Assembly (NCBI GenBank): GCA_030431485.1
Contig: JAUIIR010000033.1
Span: 1-43,317 of the forward strand
DNA length: 43,317 nt
Direction: 5' to 3'
Source: Alphaproteobacteria bacterium
GTDB lineage: Bacteria; Pseudomonadota; Alphaproteobacteria; Rhodobacterales; Rhodobacteraceae
Shown here: one piece after another, positions 24,314 through 33,786 of the stretch
Layout: each line of letters starts with the position of its first letter
How positions within the stretch are numbered: the first letter of the stretch is position 1
The notes under the pieces: model-generated
Database searches by the model: none
The model's input: the letters and a program-made list of their open reading frames with translations, nothing else
Told to the model about the DNA's origin: nothing
Translations under genes and position numbers: made by a program

Positions 24314-25338
24314 TCGTCGTTCTCCGCACCTTTGCAATTGCAGGTCTGGGTGTGGCTCTTTTCAAACTGCTGCATCTCCCGTTGCCCTGGTTGATGGGGC
24401 CGATCTTTGCCTGCCTTGCGGCGGCCCTTGCGGGCATTCCGATGCGCGGCGTCAAACCGCTCAACGACGCGATGCGCACGATTCTGGGCGTCGCCGTTGG
24501 AGCCACGCTGACACCCGCCGTACTGGCGACCTTCCCGGCGATGTGGCCCACCCTGCTGCTGGTACCGATCATGGTCGCCGTGATCGGGGTGATCGGTGTG
24601 CCGTATTTCCAGCGCTTCTGCGGCTATGATTTCCCCACTGCCTATTATGCAACCATGCCCGGTGGCTTGCAGGACATGATCGTGTTCGGAGAAGAGGCCG
24701 GGGCCAATGTCAGAACGCTCAGCCTGATCCACGCGACACGCGTGATGGTGATCGTGGTCGCCCTGCCCTTCCTGCTCATCGGCATCTGGGAGGCGGATCT
24801 GTCCAACCCGCCCGGTGCGCCCGCGACCAGCATCCCACCGCTAGAATTGTTCTTGATGGCACTCTGCGCAATCGCGGGCTGGCGACTGGCGAAACGGGTG
24901 GGACTCTTCGGAGCATCAATCCTCGGGCCCCTGATCGTCACCGCCGCGCTGACACTGGCGGGGGGGTTGCACAACCGGCCCCCGGCTGAAGCGATTTGGG
25001 CGGCGCAGTTCTTTATCGGGATGACCATCGGAACCAAATACGCCGGAATCACAATGGCCGAGATTCGCAAGGATCTGGCCGCCGGTCTGGGTTTCTGCGG
25101 CATCCTGATCATGCTGACGCTGATCTTCGTCGAAGCGATCTACGGTTTTGGCCTCGCCCCCGGCATGGAAACCCTGCTGGCCTTCGCCCCCGGCGGACAG
25201 GCAGAACTGACCGTGCTGGCTCTGATCGTTGGCGCTGACGTGGCCTTTGTCGTGGCGCACCATGTGTTGCGGATTTTCGTCGTCATCATGGGCGCGCCCT
25301 TGGCGGCGCGGGTGTTCCGGACACGGTTTGCAAAGTAG
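24310..25338 (+). CDS. AbrB-family integral membrane protein
   Basis: This protein of 342 residues has about ten hydrophobic segments in two similar halves, the layout of the AbrB-duplication membrane family (annotated as AbrB family transporter or, misleadingly, putative ammonia monooxygenase). The opening LGVALFKLLHLPLPWLMGPIFACLAAAL and the ATMPGGLQDMIVFGEEAGANVRTLSLIHATRVM segment are characteristic. The likely role is membrane transport of a small molecule. Start GTG at 24310 overlaps the GntR stop; co-regulation through the upstream palindrome is inferred. Confidence 0.88.
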   Translation: MIVVLRTFAIAGLGVALFKLLHLPLPWLMGPIFACLAAALAGIPMRGVKPLNDAMRTILGVAVGATLTPAVLATFPAMWPTLLLVPIMVAVIGVIGVPYFQRFCGYDFPTAYYATMPGGLQDMIVFGEEAGANVRTLSLIHATRVMVIVVALPFLLIGIWEADLSNPPGAPATSIPPLELFLMALCAIAGWRLAKRVGLFGASILGPLIVTAALTLAGGLHNRPPAEAIWAAQFFIGMTIGTKYAGITMAEIRKDLAAGLGFCGILIMLTLIFVEAIYGFGLAPGMETLLAFAPGGQAELTVLALIVGADVAFVVAHHVLRIFVVIMGAPLAARVFRTRFAK

Positions 25339-25383
25339 CAAATCAATCTTCGACGCGTTTCCGGTTATGAATGGAAACGAGTT

Positions 25384-26325
25384 TCAATTCTCTAGCGGTA
25401 GGAACCAACACTGCTTCTTCATACTTACAAAAAAGCGGCCTGGCTTGTTGACTGAATCTAATGTGCTTTCACCCGGTCCGTTGTAGTTGAGCCGGTCGTT
25501 CATCATCAAAGTGCCATCCCAGAAGTCGATATGGTCGCCGCCGACGCTAGGGTTTTTGCTACTGAAGCAGTCTTCCCAATAGATAATACCTGGTTTGCCA
25601 CGGACTTTGCTGTGGATTTCGCTTGCTGTCATGGCATTGGCACCGCTCTTCGAGTAGTGCTCAAATATCCAGAGCGTCTTCAAGTGTTTAAAAACACGGC
25701 TCGCGCTGGCGTCATGAGGAGTATCGACCTCGCATTTGCGGCCACTGTGCACCTTCAGATGGCTGCTATTTAGATGGAAACCGATGTCGCAGCGTCCAAG
25801 TGCAATCGTCATCCTAATTGCGCATTGGTTCTTGATGACCTTCCAGGTGGCCTTGCAGGGTCGTCCCTTCTGCTCGCGAAATTTGCGATACTCACGGAAC
25901 AAATCAGAGGCACTCGGCTTTCGGACTCCTCCGCTGGCTGTTGTCGTTTGTGGCGTCTCACCACGTGGTATGATTGCGGCATTTGCAGATATGCCTGGCG
26001 TCATTGGCGGATAGGGTGCGAGCTTGTCCAACTCTCGTAAGGTGTTGCGACCAGAAACTCCGTCACCACGCCCTTTGGAATCTGTAAGTCCCACCATCTC
26101 TTGGAACCTGCGCACTCCTTGAACAGTCTCGCCACCATAATCGCCGTCGAGCGATCCGTCCGATCGCATGGACCGACGCATCGTTGCGGCCCCAACCCCA
26201 ATTAATGCCTGTTGGACAATGCGGACTGCCTCGGCATCGCTCTCGCCCCGGCGCATCGCAGGGGCATTTTCGGCAGCGCGCAAAAGCCTCTCATTTCTTG
26301 CGAAATCAGGATTGAGAAATGCCAT
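25384..26325 (-). CDS. Tae4-like amidase with N-terminal peptidoglycan-binding domain
   Basis: The product (about 313 residues) has a PG_binding_1-like domain near residues 30-105 (AEAVRIVQQALIGVG, DGDYGGETVQGVRRFQ, GVSGRNTLRELD), a low-complexity linker and a C-terminal domain like the Tae4 amidase effector family: KNQCAIRMTIAL (Cys174 in the longer numbering), YWEDCF and GGDHIDFWDG (His271) with following acidic residues. Tae4 enzymes cut peptidoglycan peptide bonds and are delivered by type VI secretion. No signal peptide is seen, as expected for a secreted effector. The ATG at 26325 has GGGAG six bases upstream; in-frame ATGs exist at 26328 and 26343. No immunity gene or type VI gene is adjacent. 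The gene lies beside tRNA-Leu in AT-richer sequence. Confidence 0.72.
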   Translation of the reverse strand: MAFLNPDFARNERLLRAAENAPAMRRGESDAEAVRIVQQALIGVGAATMRRSMRSDGSLDGDYGGETVQGVRRFQEMVGLTDSKGRGDGVSGRNTLRELDKLAPYPPMTPGISANAAIIPRGETPQTTTASGGVRKPSASDLFREYRKFREQKGRPCKATWKVIKNQCAIRMTIALGRCDIGFHLNSSHLKVHSGRKCEVDTPHDASASRVFKHLKTLWIFEHYSKSGANAMTASEIHSKVRGKPGIIYWEDCFSSKNPSVGGDHIDFWDGTLMMNDRLNYNGPGESTLDSVNKPGRFFVSMKKQCWFLPLEN

Positions 26326-26674
26326 CATTATCTCCCGCGACAAACAACCACTGGCTGAATAACTTAAGGTCCAGCGGAATTGCCGGATGGTACTGACGTG
26401 AAAATCTGATTTAATTGCATTATGTTAGCACGAGAGCGTGGAGTCGGTCAATCAGCACCTCTCCTGTCACAAGCCACGGGGATGAAGGTCTGCAGATGTT
26501 TGGCTGCATCCAAGTCTTTCGACTGGGCTATACGGATGAAATGACCATAGGCGGCAACCGCAAGTATCGGCACACGACGGTTGGGGAGGAATATCTCTGA
26601 GCTGCAGGATGTACTAAGCTACTACGTCCGCCGATTGGATTTATCCAATATACTTCAGTAGGTTGTCTGAAAAA
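26326..26674. other. intergenic region between the Tae4-like gene and tRNA-Leu
   Basis: About 350 bases without a supported gene. A plus-strand frame of about 61 codons at 26415-26600 has a poor start and no recognised content. A divergent immunity gene might be expected here, but none with a signal peptide or Tai4-like pattern is visible. Confidence 0.4.
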
Positions 26675-26761
26675 TGGTGCGGTCGAGAAGACTCGAACTT
26701 CCACGGGAGTTACCCCACAGCGACCTCAACGCTGCGCGTCTACCAATTCCGCCACGACCGC
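26675..26761 (-). tRNA. tRNA-Leu (anticodon GAG)
   Basis: The minus strand from 26761 starts GCGGTCG, pairing with CGACCGC, then discriminator A and encoded CCA at 26675-26677. The anticodon loop TTGAGGT on a CAGCG/CGCTG stem gives GAG, a long variable arm identifies a class II tRNA, and the T loop is GTTCGAGTC. Length is 87 bases with CCA. Its 3' end faces the Tae4-like accessory gene. Confidence 0.94.
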
Positions 26762-26991
26762 ACTGTCTTGACTTGGTAGGCGGCTCATTAGCGAAGGTCG
26801 CAATCGGGGGCAAGGGCAAAATTTGACAAACGTGTCCGCAAACGATTTTGACTCTTGGTCCTCAGCCAAAAACCAAGAGGCCCGTGCGGATTCTCAGTCA
26901 TCTCAAGCGACGGGGACACCCTGCCAAGCGAAAGAAGCGAGGCACCTGCCCCGCTTCCATTCTTCCCGAAATCCATATTATTTTGCAGGGC

Positions 26992-28704
26992 CTACTCAAG
27001 AACCAACAAAGGCAATGCGGCCTCTTGCGGCTGCGTGGCGGGCGCGGCTGCGCTGGGTTGACCGCTGACCATCATGGCCGCTTTTTGGACAAGGCCCATG
27101 CGCTCGGGCTGTCCGGGCGCAAAGACCGACACTCCATTGCTCTCAAACGAGGTCATGGCCGCTTCGTACCAGGCCGCTGCAATCTCGCCGCGCTTGCTGG
27201 CTCCGATGCCTTGGCTCAGGTGATGCCCCAGCAACTCCGCATATCCCGCTTCGCCAAGAGAGGTGAGCAGCAAAGCAGATCCCATTGCAACATCCATGTC
27301 ATCAACACGATAACCGACCGACAGACAGACCCGCGCGGTTCCAGCAAGTTGCTGCGGAGACATGCCGCTGGAGAGGATGAAAGAAGAGACCCCCTGCAAA
27401 ACCTCGTCGCGTGATTTGAGCGACACTGCCAGCACGTGATCCTTCAGCACCGGGCCAAACGCCTTGCACTGCGCAGTGATCTGATCCGGCGTGGCCCCCT
27501 GAACCTTGGCAATCAGTTCTTCGCCCTGCGCCATGGCATAGGTGCGTGTCAGGCACATCTGTTCAGCCAAAGCAAAATCCGGATCGCTTAGCGTCGCCGC
27601 CGTGACAAAGCCGCCGTTTGAGCTCGTCAGCAGGCTGACCTTGTTGCAGAAGGACGCGAGGGATTGCTGCGTTGGCGCCTGTCCTCCTGCCATAAACGAC
27701 GGAAGCTGCGTGGCGGGTGCAGCGGCTGCCGCAGGAACCTGGCCGCTGACGACAGCCTGCGCGCTGGGGACTGGCAAAGCGGGAACAGCTGCCGCAGGGG
27801 CGCCAGCCATCTGGGTTTGCGGCAGGGCTGGCTGTGCTGCTTGCGGTGCCAGATTCGCCGCCGCCATTTGCGGCGCGTTGTCCGTTTTGGTGCAGGTGCC
27901 GCGCACGCAAGAGAACATGGCCGGGGTGACGTTGAACGCCTGGAAGTCATTGCGTTCGTAGCCATCGGGGGTCGATGCAAAAACGCGCACTGTACAAGCC
28001 TGTGCGTTACACCAGAACGCAGAGCCAGTCACAGAGGTGTCGATGATGTAATCGGTCTGCCCGTCGCCATTGATATCCGCCAATTGGATGAAGCCGTGAC
28101 GCTGCACCAGTTGCTCAGCCGATGGATCCGAGCTTTTGGCAACCTCGTTAACGGCTGCGGCAACGATGGAGGGCAGACCATAATGTCCGCCAATGGCCGC
28201 GGTGGCGCTGCTGCCCGACCCGTTCATCTGCTCATCGCGATAGATGGTCAGCAGACCGCGCACCCCTTGAGGATTGCTCGCGATCAGTTGCGCGGTATTG
28301 GGTCCGCCTGCTTGCGCGCGGTAATAGGACGAGATCAGGAAATCACGCTCAAAGGACGTCAATTGCCCGGACGGGGTGTAGCCAAGATGCGCTTGAAAAG
28401 CCGAAATCGCGGCGCGGGAATTGCGGCCGAGCACCCCATCGGGCGTGCCGGAATTGAACCCGAAATAATTCAGAGCAACCTGCGCCTGCCGGTTCGACTC
28501 GCGCTGTGCGCTGCTGACCCTCGGTTTTGACGCCGTATAGGTGCGCTTGGGCGAGGATGACCGCTGTTTGTTGCTGTTGCTGATCGCGCCGCCGATCACA
28601 CCGCCGATGATCCCCCCGATCAAGGCATCGTTGGCCATCGCGGGAATGGGCGAGGTGGCGACACTCAGCGCGACGACAGCGCTCAAGGTAAATCGTGAGA
28701 ACAT
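26992..28704 (-). CDS. exported peptidoglycan-binding-domain protein with glycine zipper
   Basis: The 570-residue product starts [25 protein letters not shown], a Sec signal peptide, then a glycine zipper ([14 protein letters not shown]). A PG_binding_1 domain follows at about residues 65-115 ([38 protein letters not shown]). The middle includes a probable EF-hand-like or VCBS-like [12 protein letters not shown] segment, then an Ala/Pro/Gln-rich linker (about 285-345) and a helical C-terminal part. The role is likely in the cell envelope, but its enzymatic function, if any, is not visible. The ATG at 28704 follows GGAAGG; a start five codons earlier is possible. It is divergent from lipB, whose probable start lies less than 100 bases away. 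Confidence 0.82.
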   Translation of the reverse strand: MFSRFTLSAVVALSVATSPIPAMANDALIGGIIGGVIGGAISNSNKQRSSSPKRTYTASKPRVSSAQRESNRQAQVALNYFGFNSGTPDGVLGRNSRAAISAFQAHLGYTPSGQLTSFERDFLISSYYRAQAGGPNTAQLIASNPQGVRGLLTIYRDEQMNGSGSSATAAIGGHYGLPSIVAAAVNEVAKSSDPSAEQLVQRHGFIQLADINGDGQTDYIIDTSVTGSAFWCNAQACTVRVFASTPDGYERNDFQAFNVTPAMFSCVRGTCTKTDNAPQMAAANLAPQAAQPALPQTQMAGAPAAAVPALPVPSAQAVVSGQVPAAAAAPATQLPSFMAGGQAPTQQSLASFCNKVSLLTSSNGGFVTAATLSDPDFALAEQMCLTRTYAMAQGEELIAKVQGATPDQITAQCKAFGPVLKDHVLAVSLKSRDEVLQGVSSFILSSGMSPQQLAGTARVCLSVGYRVDDMDVAMGSALLLTSLGEAGYAELLGHHLSQGIGASKRGEIAAAWYEAAMTSFESNGVSVFAPGQPERMGLVQKAAMMVSGQPSAAAPATQPQEAALPLLVLE

Positions 28705-28796
28705 TGCAGAGCCTTCCAAAAAATGTTCAGTGCAAACTGAAAGCAGCGAAAAATCGCTTCCATTCTGGATCGAATGAGATGCGAGTCAAGAAAACA

Positions 28797-29507
28797 ATGG
28801 CGAAACCAATGGTTGAATGGCGCATCACCGACGGGTTGACGGATTACGACGAAGCGGTGACCTTTATGGAGGCGCGGGCGGCGGCGATTGCCGAGGGCAG
28901 CGCTGAAGAATTGGTCTGGCTGGTCGAACATCCACCGCTTTATACCTCGGGGACCAGTGCCAGGATCGAGGATCTGAAAGACCCCGACCGCTTTCCAGTC
29001 TACCCGACCAAACGCGGAGGCCAGTACACGTATCACGGCCCCGGCCAACGGGTGGTCTATGTCATGCTGGATGTCGGCCAGCGCGGGCGCGATGTGCGGT
29101 GTTTCGTGCAGGATCTGGAACGCTGGGTGATCGCAACCTTGGGCGAGTTCGGTCTCACCGGACATATTCGCGACGGGCGTGTTGGCGTCTGGATCGAGCG
29201 GCCTGACAAGAAACTTTTACCGGATGGTAAAATCGCCGAGGACAAGATCGCAGCCATCGGCATCCGCCTGCGCAAATGGGTCAGCTTTCACGGCATCTCG
29301 ATCAATGTCGAACCGGATCTCAGCCATTTCGACGGCATCGTGCCTTGCGGCATCACGCAATACGGCGTGACGTCGCTGGTCGATCTGGGCTTGCCGGTCA
29401 CGATGGACGATGTGGATGTCGCGTTGCGTCAGACTTTTGATGGCGTATTCGGCGATACAGCAAAACTGACACGAACCTGTCACGGAACTGATACCCGAAT
29501 CCGGTGA
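28797..29507 (+). CDS. lipB: lipoyl(octanoyl) transferase
   Basis: The 236-residue enzyme transfers octanoate from acyl carrier protein to lipoyl domains, the first step of lipoate assembly. The signature [12 protein letters not shown] covers residues 73-84, the conserved Lys is in KIAAIGIRL (Lys150) and the catalytic Cys is in IVPCGI (Cys184). Start choice is uncertain: ATG at 28779, 28797 or 28809 all leave the fold intact, and none has a strong ribosome site. The gene stands alone before phoX. The N-terminal 100 bases are shared with the promoter of the divergent peptidoglycan-binding gene. Confidence 0.92.
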   Translation: MAKPMVEWRITDGLTDYDEAVTFMEARAAAIAEGSAEELVWLVEHPPLYTSGTSARIEDLKDPDRFPVYPTKRGGQYTYHGPGQRVVYVMLDVGQRGRDVRCFVQDLERWVIATLGEFGLTGHIRDGRVGVWIERPDKKLLPDGKIAEDKIAAIGIRLRKWVSFHGISINVEPDLSHFDGIVPCGITQYGVTSLVDLGLPVTMDDVDVALRQTFDGVFGDTAKLTRTCHGTDTRIR

Positions 29508-29523
29508 ATTGCCAGCGACCGGG

Positions 29524-29540
29524 ACGGCGTGTGACGCCGT
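29524..29540 (+). terminator. weak hairpin between lipB and phoX
   Basis: ACGGCGT and ACGCCGT (29524-29530 and 29534-29540) form a 7-base stem with a three-base loop just after the lipB stop. There is no T tract, so it may be a pause or a mRNA end stabiliser rather than a terminator. Confidence 0.35.
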
Positions 29541-29576
29541 GCACCGGCGTCAGGCAATCATCATCGGACATAGATC

Positions 29577-31502
29577 ATGACACCCAAAGACATTCACGAC
29601 CTTTCAGCAGACGAATGGGACGAACTGAACGACCCGCGCCCCGAGGTGCAGGACTTCGATGGTGTGGTCGAACGCGCAATCTCACGTCGCGGGTTTCTTG
29701 GCGGCGTTCTCGCCTTCGGCTCGGGTGCGGCCGCGATGGGCGCGGGCCTGCTCAAAGGAACGACAGCAATGGCCCAGCCCGCCTCGCGCTTTCCCTTTAC
29801 TCCAATCGCCGCGCAGACCGATGGTACGGTTCATGTTCCCGAGGGCTACACCTGGAAGACGCTGGTGCGCTGGGGAGACGCGCTCTTCTCGGATGCCGAG
29901 GGCGCCTATGATCCCAAGGCGGGTGTTTCGGTCGAGTTTGCCGACCGCGTGATGGGCGAAAACACCGACGGAATGGAGTTGTTTCACGTCGATGGTCGCG
30001 AGATCCTTGTCGTTAACAGCGAATACACCAACAACAAGACCAACCTGCCGCATCGCGAAGACGGCCTGCCAGGCAGCCTTGATGATGTGCGTATCCTGCA
30101 GCACCTGCAGGGTGTGACGGTGATGGAAGTGGCGCAGGGCGATGAAGGTTGGAACGTCGTGGTCGACAGCCCCTACAACCGTCGCATCCACCACAATACG
30201 CCGATGACCTTCTCGGGTCCGGCGGCGGGTCACGACCTGCTCAAGACAGAGGACGATCCGACCGGGATGGAGTCGCTGGGTACCTTCAACAACTGCGGCT
30301 CGGGACGCACACCCTGGGGTACCTACCTGACCTGTGAAGAGAACTTCAACGGCTACTTCGGGGCGGTGTCTGACGTCAGCGCCGATGAGATCGTGATGGA
30401 CGGCTTCAAGCGCTACGGCGTGCGGACGCAGGTGGATGCGGGGCGGTACAACTACCACGGCTTCGATGCGCGCTTTGACATCGCGACCAACCCAAACGAG
30501 CCGCACCGCGCGGGCTATATTGTGGAAATCGACCCGGCCAACCCGGATATGACCCCGATCAAGCACACTGCACTGGGCCGCTTTAAGCACGAAAACGCCG
30601 CCTATGGCATCGCAGCCGATGGACGTGTCGTGGTTTATATGGGCGACGATGAGCGCGGGGAGTTCATGTATCGCTGGGTCAGTCGCGACGTCTATGTGCC
30701 GGGCGAAGATACCTCGACCCTGCTGGTCGACGGCACGTTGTCGGTCGCGGTGTTCGAGGACGACATGTCCGGTCGCTGGGTGCCGCTGACACCTGCAACC
30801 ACAGGTATGGATGCGGCAATGATCTCGATCTTCACACGCATGGCGGCCTCCAAGGTGGGTGCGACCACTATGGACCGTCCCGAGTGGATCGCAGTTCACC
30901 CGAACGCGTCGGAGGCCTATTGTTGCCTGACCAACAACTCGCGCCGCGGTGTGTTGAACGATGATGGCACGGTGCGCACAAATGCAGGCGGCGACCCGAT
31001 GACCGTGAACGCGGTCAACCCGCGCGAAACCAACCGGTTCGGCCAGATCGTGCGTTGGCGTCCTCAGGGCGGCGACCATGGTGCAAATGGGTTTGCGTGG
31101 GATCTCTATGTCATGGCAGGCAACCCGACGGTGGCAGATGGCGCCAATGCCGGAACCGCGAATATCAACGCGGGCAATCTGTTCAACTCGCCGGATGGCA
31201 TGCAGATCGACTCGACCGGGCTGATCTGGATCCAGACCGATGGCGATGACAGCAATGAAGGCGACTTTGCCGGGATGGGCAACAACCAGATGCTGGCGGG
31301 TGACCCGGTCACCGGACGCATCGAGCGGTTCCTGACAGGCCCAAACGGGTGCGAGGTGACCGGCCTGACCTGGTCGAGCGACCGCCGCACCATGTTCGTC
31401 GGCATCCAGCACCCCGGCAGCAACTGGCCGGACGGCGAAGGCAACCTGCCCCGCTCGGCTGTCATCACCGTAACGCGCGATGACGGTGGGCTTGTGGGAT
31501 AA
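29577..31502 (+). CDS. phoX: PhoX-family alkaline phosphatase
   Basis: The 641-residue protein carries a Tat signal (SRRGFLGGVLAFGSG, after an N-terminal hydrophilic stretch of about 35 residues, ending MAQP) and the PhoX (DUF839) domain: FNNCGSGRTPWGTYLTCEENF near residue 240, GRYNYHGFDARFDI, GRFKHENAAYGIA, FMYRWVSRD and the WIQTDGDD segment. PhoX enzymes are calcium/iron-dependent phosphatases exported by Tat and are common in marine bacteria. With the PhoA type at 7.6 kb the organism has two classes of phosphatase. A strong terminator follows. I see no clear PhoB box upstream. Confidence 0.92.
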   Translation: MTPKDIHDLSADEWDELNDPRPEVQDFDGVVERAISRRGFLGGVLAFGSGAAAMGAGLLKGTTAMAQPASRFPFTPIAAQTDGTVHVPEGYTWKTLVRWGDALFSDAEGAYDPKAGVSVEFADRVMGENTDGMELFHVDGREILVVNSEYTNNKTNLPHREDGLPGSLDDVRILQHLQGVTVMEVAQGDEGWNVVVDSPYNRRIHHNTPMTFSGPAAGHDLLKTEDDPTGMESLGTFNNCGSGRTPWGTYLTCEENFNGYFGAVSDVSADEIVMDGFKRYGVRTQVDAGRYNYHGFDARFDIATNPNEPHRAGYIVEIDPANPDMTPIKHTALGRFKHENAAYGIAADGRVVVYMGDDERGEFMYRWVSRDVYVPGEDTSTLLVDGTLSVAVFEDDMSGRWVPLTPATTGMDAAMISIFTRMAASKVGATTMDRPEWIAVHPNASEAYCCLTNNSRRGVLNDDGTVRTNAGGDPMTVNAVNPRETNRFGQIVRWRPQGGDHGANGFAWDLYVMAGNPTVADGANAGTANINAGNLFNSPDGMQIDSTGLIWIQTDGDDSNEGDFAGMGNNQMLAGDPVTGRIERFLTGPNGCEVTGLTWSSDRRTMFVGIQHPGSNWPDGEGNLPRSAVITVTRDDGGLVG

Positions 31503-31527
31503 ACTGCGACAAAACCGGAATCATGGC

Positions 31528-31558
31528 TCCGAGCGCCTGCAAGGCGCTCGGAATTTTT
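31528..31558 (+). terminator. Rho-independent terminator after phoX
   Basis: An 11-base perfect stem (TCCGAGCGCCT at 31528-31538 with AGGCGCTCGGA at 31542-31552) and a three-base loop is followed by ATTTTTAC. It is a strong terminator, 25 bases after the phoX stop. Confidence 0.9.
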
Positions 31559-31651
31559 ACCGTCTGGTAAGAGATAAAAAATTCAAACGGTTATCTGAAA
31601 TTTCTTAGTTTTCCCGCTCTGCAAGGCCTGACCAAAGTGCGACAATAAAGT

Positions 31652-31665
31652 TTGATCTGCGTCAA
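31652..31665. promoter_or_regulatory. FNR/FnrL-type box upstream of ctaD
   Basis: TTGAT-CTGC-GTCAA (31652-31665) matches the FNR consensus TTGAT-N4-ATCAA at nine of ten half-site positions; the GTCAA half is common for FnrL in Rhodobacteraceae. It lies about 105 bases before the ctaD start codon and so probably regulates oxygen-dependent expression of the oxidase. Whether it activates or represses depends on the unseen transcription start. Confidence 0.7.
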
Positions 31666-31770
31666 ATACATCCGTTGCCGCCACCAGACACACATTCTAA
31701 AAGGTCGATGGAACAAATGGCGCGCGGAGAATCCCTGCGCCTTTTTATTGGGAACCAGCAGGAGGCAGAT

Positions 31771-33444
31771 ATGGCAGACGCCGCCATTCACGGCCACGAA
31801 CATGAAGACCAGCGCGGCTTTTTCACCCGCTGGTTCATGTCCACGAACCACAAGGACATCGGGATTCTGTACCTGATCGTTGCAGGTCTCGCGGGCTTCA
31901 TCTCCGTGGCATTCACCGTTTACATGCGCTTGGAACTGATGAACCCCGGTGTTCAGTACATGTGTATGGAAGGCGCCCGCCTGACCGCAGCAGCGGTTGG
32001 CGAATGTACACCAAACGGACACCTTTGGAACGTCCTGATCACCGGACACGGCATCCTGATGATGTTCTTCGTGGTGATTCCGGCGCTTTTCGGCGGTTTC
32101 GGCAACTATTTCATGCCGTTGCAGATCGGCGCGCCGGACATGGCGTTCCCGCGTCTGAACAACCTGTCTTTCTGGCTCTTCGTCGCCGGTACGACCCTTG
32201 CGGTTTGTTCGGTCTTCGCTCCGGGCGGCAATGGTCAACTTGGCTCGGGTGTCGGCTGGGTTCTCTACCCACCGTTGTCGACCAATGAGGGCGGGATGTC
32301 GATGGATCTCGCGATCTTCGCGGTGCACGTCTCGGGTGCCTCGTCGATCCTCGGCGCGATCAACGTCATCACGACATTCCTGAACATGCGTGCACCGGGC
32401 ATGACGCTTTTCAAAGTGCCGCTGTTTGCGTGGTCGATCTTTGTCACCGCGTGGCTGATCCTTCTTGCACTGCCGGTGTTGGCGGGTGCGATCACCATGC
32501 TTCTCACCGACCGTAACTTCGGCACGACCTTCTTTGATCCTGCAGGCGGTGGTGACCCGGTTCTCTACCAGCACATTCTGTGGTTCTTCGGACACCCGGA
32601 AGTGTACATCGTGATCCTGCCGGCCTTCGGCATCATCAGCCACGTCGTTGCCACGTTCAGCCGCAAGCCGGTCTTCGGTTACCTTCCGATGGTCTGGGCG
32701 ATCATTGCAATCGGCGCACTGGGCTTTGTCGTCTGGGCGCACCACATGTACACCGTTGGCATGTCGCTGACCCAGCAGTCCTACTTCATGCTGGCCACGA
32801 TGGTTATCGCGGTTCCGACAGGCGTTAAGATCTTCTCGTGGATCGCGACGATGTGGGGCGGCTCTATCGAGTTCAAGACACCGATGCTTTGGGCGTTCGG
32901 CTTCCTGTTCCTCTTCACCGTGGGTGGTGTGACAGGTATCGTTCTGTCGCAGGCGGCTGTGGACCGTGCTTATCATGACACCTATTACGTAGTTGCGCAC
33001 TTCCACTACGTGATGAGCCTTGGTGCCGTGTTTGGTATCTTCGCAGGCATCTACTTCTACTTCCCGAAGATGACCGGCAAGATGTACCCGGAATGGGCGG
33101 GCAAGCTGCACTTCTGGACCTTCTTCATAGGTGCAAACCTGACGTTCTTCCCGCAGCACTTCCTGGGCCGTCAGGGCATGCCGCGCCGCTACATCGACTA
33201 CCCGGAAGCCTTCGCGTTCTGGAACTACATCTCAAGCTGGGGAGCGTTCCTGTCCTTCGCATCGTTCCTCTTCTTCATCGGCGTGATGGTGTGGAGCTTG
33301 TCCAAGGGCCGTGCTGAAACCGCGAAGAACCCGTGGAACGAATATGCGGACACGCTGGAATGGACCCTGCCCTCGCCGCCGCCCGAGCACACGTTCGAGC
33401 AGCTTCCGAAGCGGGAAGACTGGGAAAAGTCGCACGCGCACTAA
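31771..33444 (+). CDS. ctaD: cytochrome c oxidase subunit I (aa3 type)
   Basis: The 557-residue protein is the twelve-helix core subunit of aa3-type oxidase. It reduces oxygen to water and pumps protons. Key features: [18 protein letters not shown] at the N-terminus, [10 protein letters not shown] with the low-spin haem His, the [18 protein letters not shown] region with the CuB His (cross-linked to Tyr), [11 protein letters not shown] with two more CuB ligands, and [13 protein letters not shown] with the haem a3 and a ligands. ATG at 31771 follows AGGAGG with ideal spacing; an upstream in-frame start (31675) lies in the leader. As usual in Rhodobacteraceae it is not next to ctaC/ctaE. Confidence 0.97.
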   Translation: MADAAIHGHEHEDQRGFFTRWFMSTNHKDIGILYLIVAGLAGFISVAFTVYMRLELMNPGVQYMCMEGARLTAAAVGECTPNGHLWNVLITGHGILMMFFVVIPALFGGFGNYFMPLQIGAPDMAFPRLNNLSFWLFVAGTTLAVCSVFAPGGNGQLGSGVGWVLYPPLSTNEGGMSMDLAIFAVHVSGASSILGAINVITTFLNMRAPGMTLFKVPLFAWSIFVTAWLILLALPVLAGAITMLLTDRNFGTTFFDPAGGGDPVLYQHILWFFGHPEVYIVILPAFGIISHVVATFSRKPVFGYLPMVWAIIAIGALGFVVWAHHMYTVGMSLTQQSYFMLATMVIAVPTGVKIFSWIATMWGGSIEFKTPMLWAFGFLFLFTVGGVTGIVLSQAAVDRAYHDTYYVVAHFHYVMSLGAVFGIFAGIYFYFPKMTGKMYPEWAGKLHFWTFFIGANLTFFPQHFLGRQGMPRRYIDYPEAFAFWNYISSWGAFLSFASFLFFIGVMVWSLSKGRAETAKNPWNEYADTLEWTLPSPPPEHTFEQLPKREDWEKSHAH

Positions 33445-33462
33445 GCTGAGTGTGATCTGAAA

Positions 33463-33502
33463 CGAAAGGCCCCGGTGGACATGCCGGGGCCTTTCGCTTT
33501 AA
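33463..33502 (+). terminator. Rho-independent terminator after ctaD
   Basis: A 13-base stem CGAAAGGCCCCGG/CCGGGGCCTTTCG (33463-33475 with 33484-33496) with an eight-base loop is followed by CTTTAAAA. It ends the ctaD transcript and separates it from the ccdAB pair. Confidence 0.88.
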
Positions 33503-33506
33503 AACG

Positions 33507-33536
33507 TACCGTTGTTTGCGGGTAGGTTTTACGGTA
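33507..33536. promoter_or_regulatory. inverted repeat upstream of ccdA (candidate operator)
   Basis: TACCGT (33507-33512) and ACGGTA (33531-33536) are inverted copies 18 bases apart, 25 bases before the ccdA start. Toxin-antitoxin operons are autoregulated through such upstream repeats, so this is a reasonable operator candidate, though the arms are short. Confidence 0.35.
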
Positions 33537-33561
33537 TGGTTTTTGAGCCAGGAGTATGCTC

Positions 33562-33783
33562 ATGCCACGCAAATCCGCCAGTCTCAGCCTTGATGCCGAC
33601 CTCATCGCCCGCGCGAAAGAAGCAGGCGTCAACCTGTCCCGCGCCGCCGAGGCGGGGATTGAACAAGACGTCCGGCGTGCCGAGGCAGAGCGTTGGAAAA
33701 AAGACAACACGGCGGCCTTCGAGGCCTATGACAAGTTCGTCGAAGAACATGGCATTCTGCTCTCTAGGCATCGCATGTTCTGA
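33562..33783 (+). CDS. ccdA: CcdA-family antitoxin
   Basis: The 73-residue protein begins MPRKSASLSLDADLIARAKEAGVNLSRAAEAGIE, a ribbon-helix-helix DNA-binding domain, and has the CcdA-typical C-terminal toxin-neutralising tail (AFEAYDKFVEEHGILLSRHRMF). ATG at 33562 has AGGAG at seven bases; an ATG at 33556 is too close to it. The toxin gene starts three bases after the stop. It lies behind the ctaD terminator and a short inverted repeat, so it has its own promoter. Confidence 0.9.
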   Translation: MPRKSASLSLDADLIARAKEAGVNLSRAAEAGIEQDVRRAEAERWKKDNTAAFEAYDKFVEEHGILLSRHRMF

Positions 33784-33786
33784 CGC

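Noticed and set aside
26415..26600. Possible immunity gene next to the Tae4-like gene
   Set aside because: The 61-codon plus-strand frame has no signal peptide, no good start and no pattern of Tai4 proteins.
29682..31412. Open minus-strand frame of 576 codons antisense to phoX
   Set aside because: The plus-strand frame has clear PhoX motifs and a Tat signal. The antisense frame is rich in His, Arg and Val from GC-skewed codon positions and shows no domain.
31591..33159. Open minus-strand frame of 522 codons antisense to ctaD
   Set aside because: It is the shadow of a highly conserved oxidase gene. The protein is full of His, Arg and Glu and shows no family pattern.
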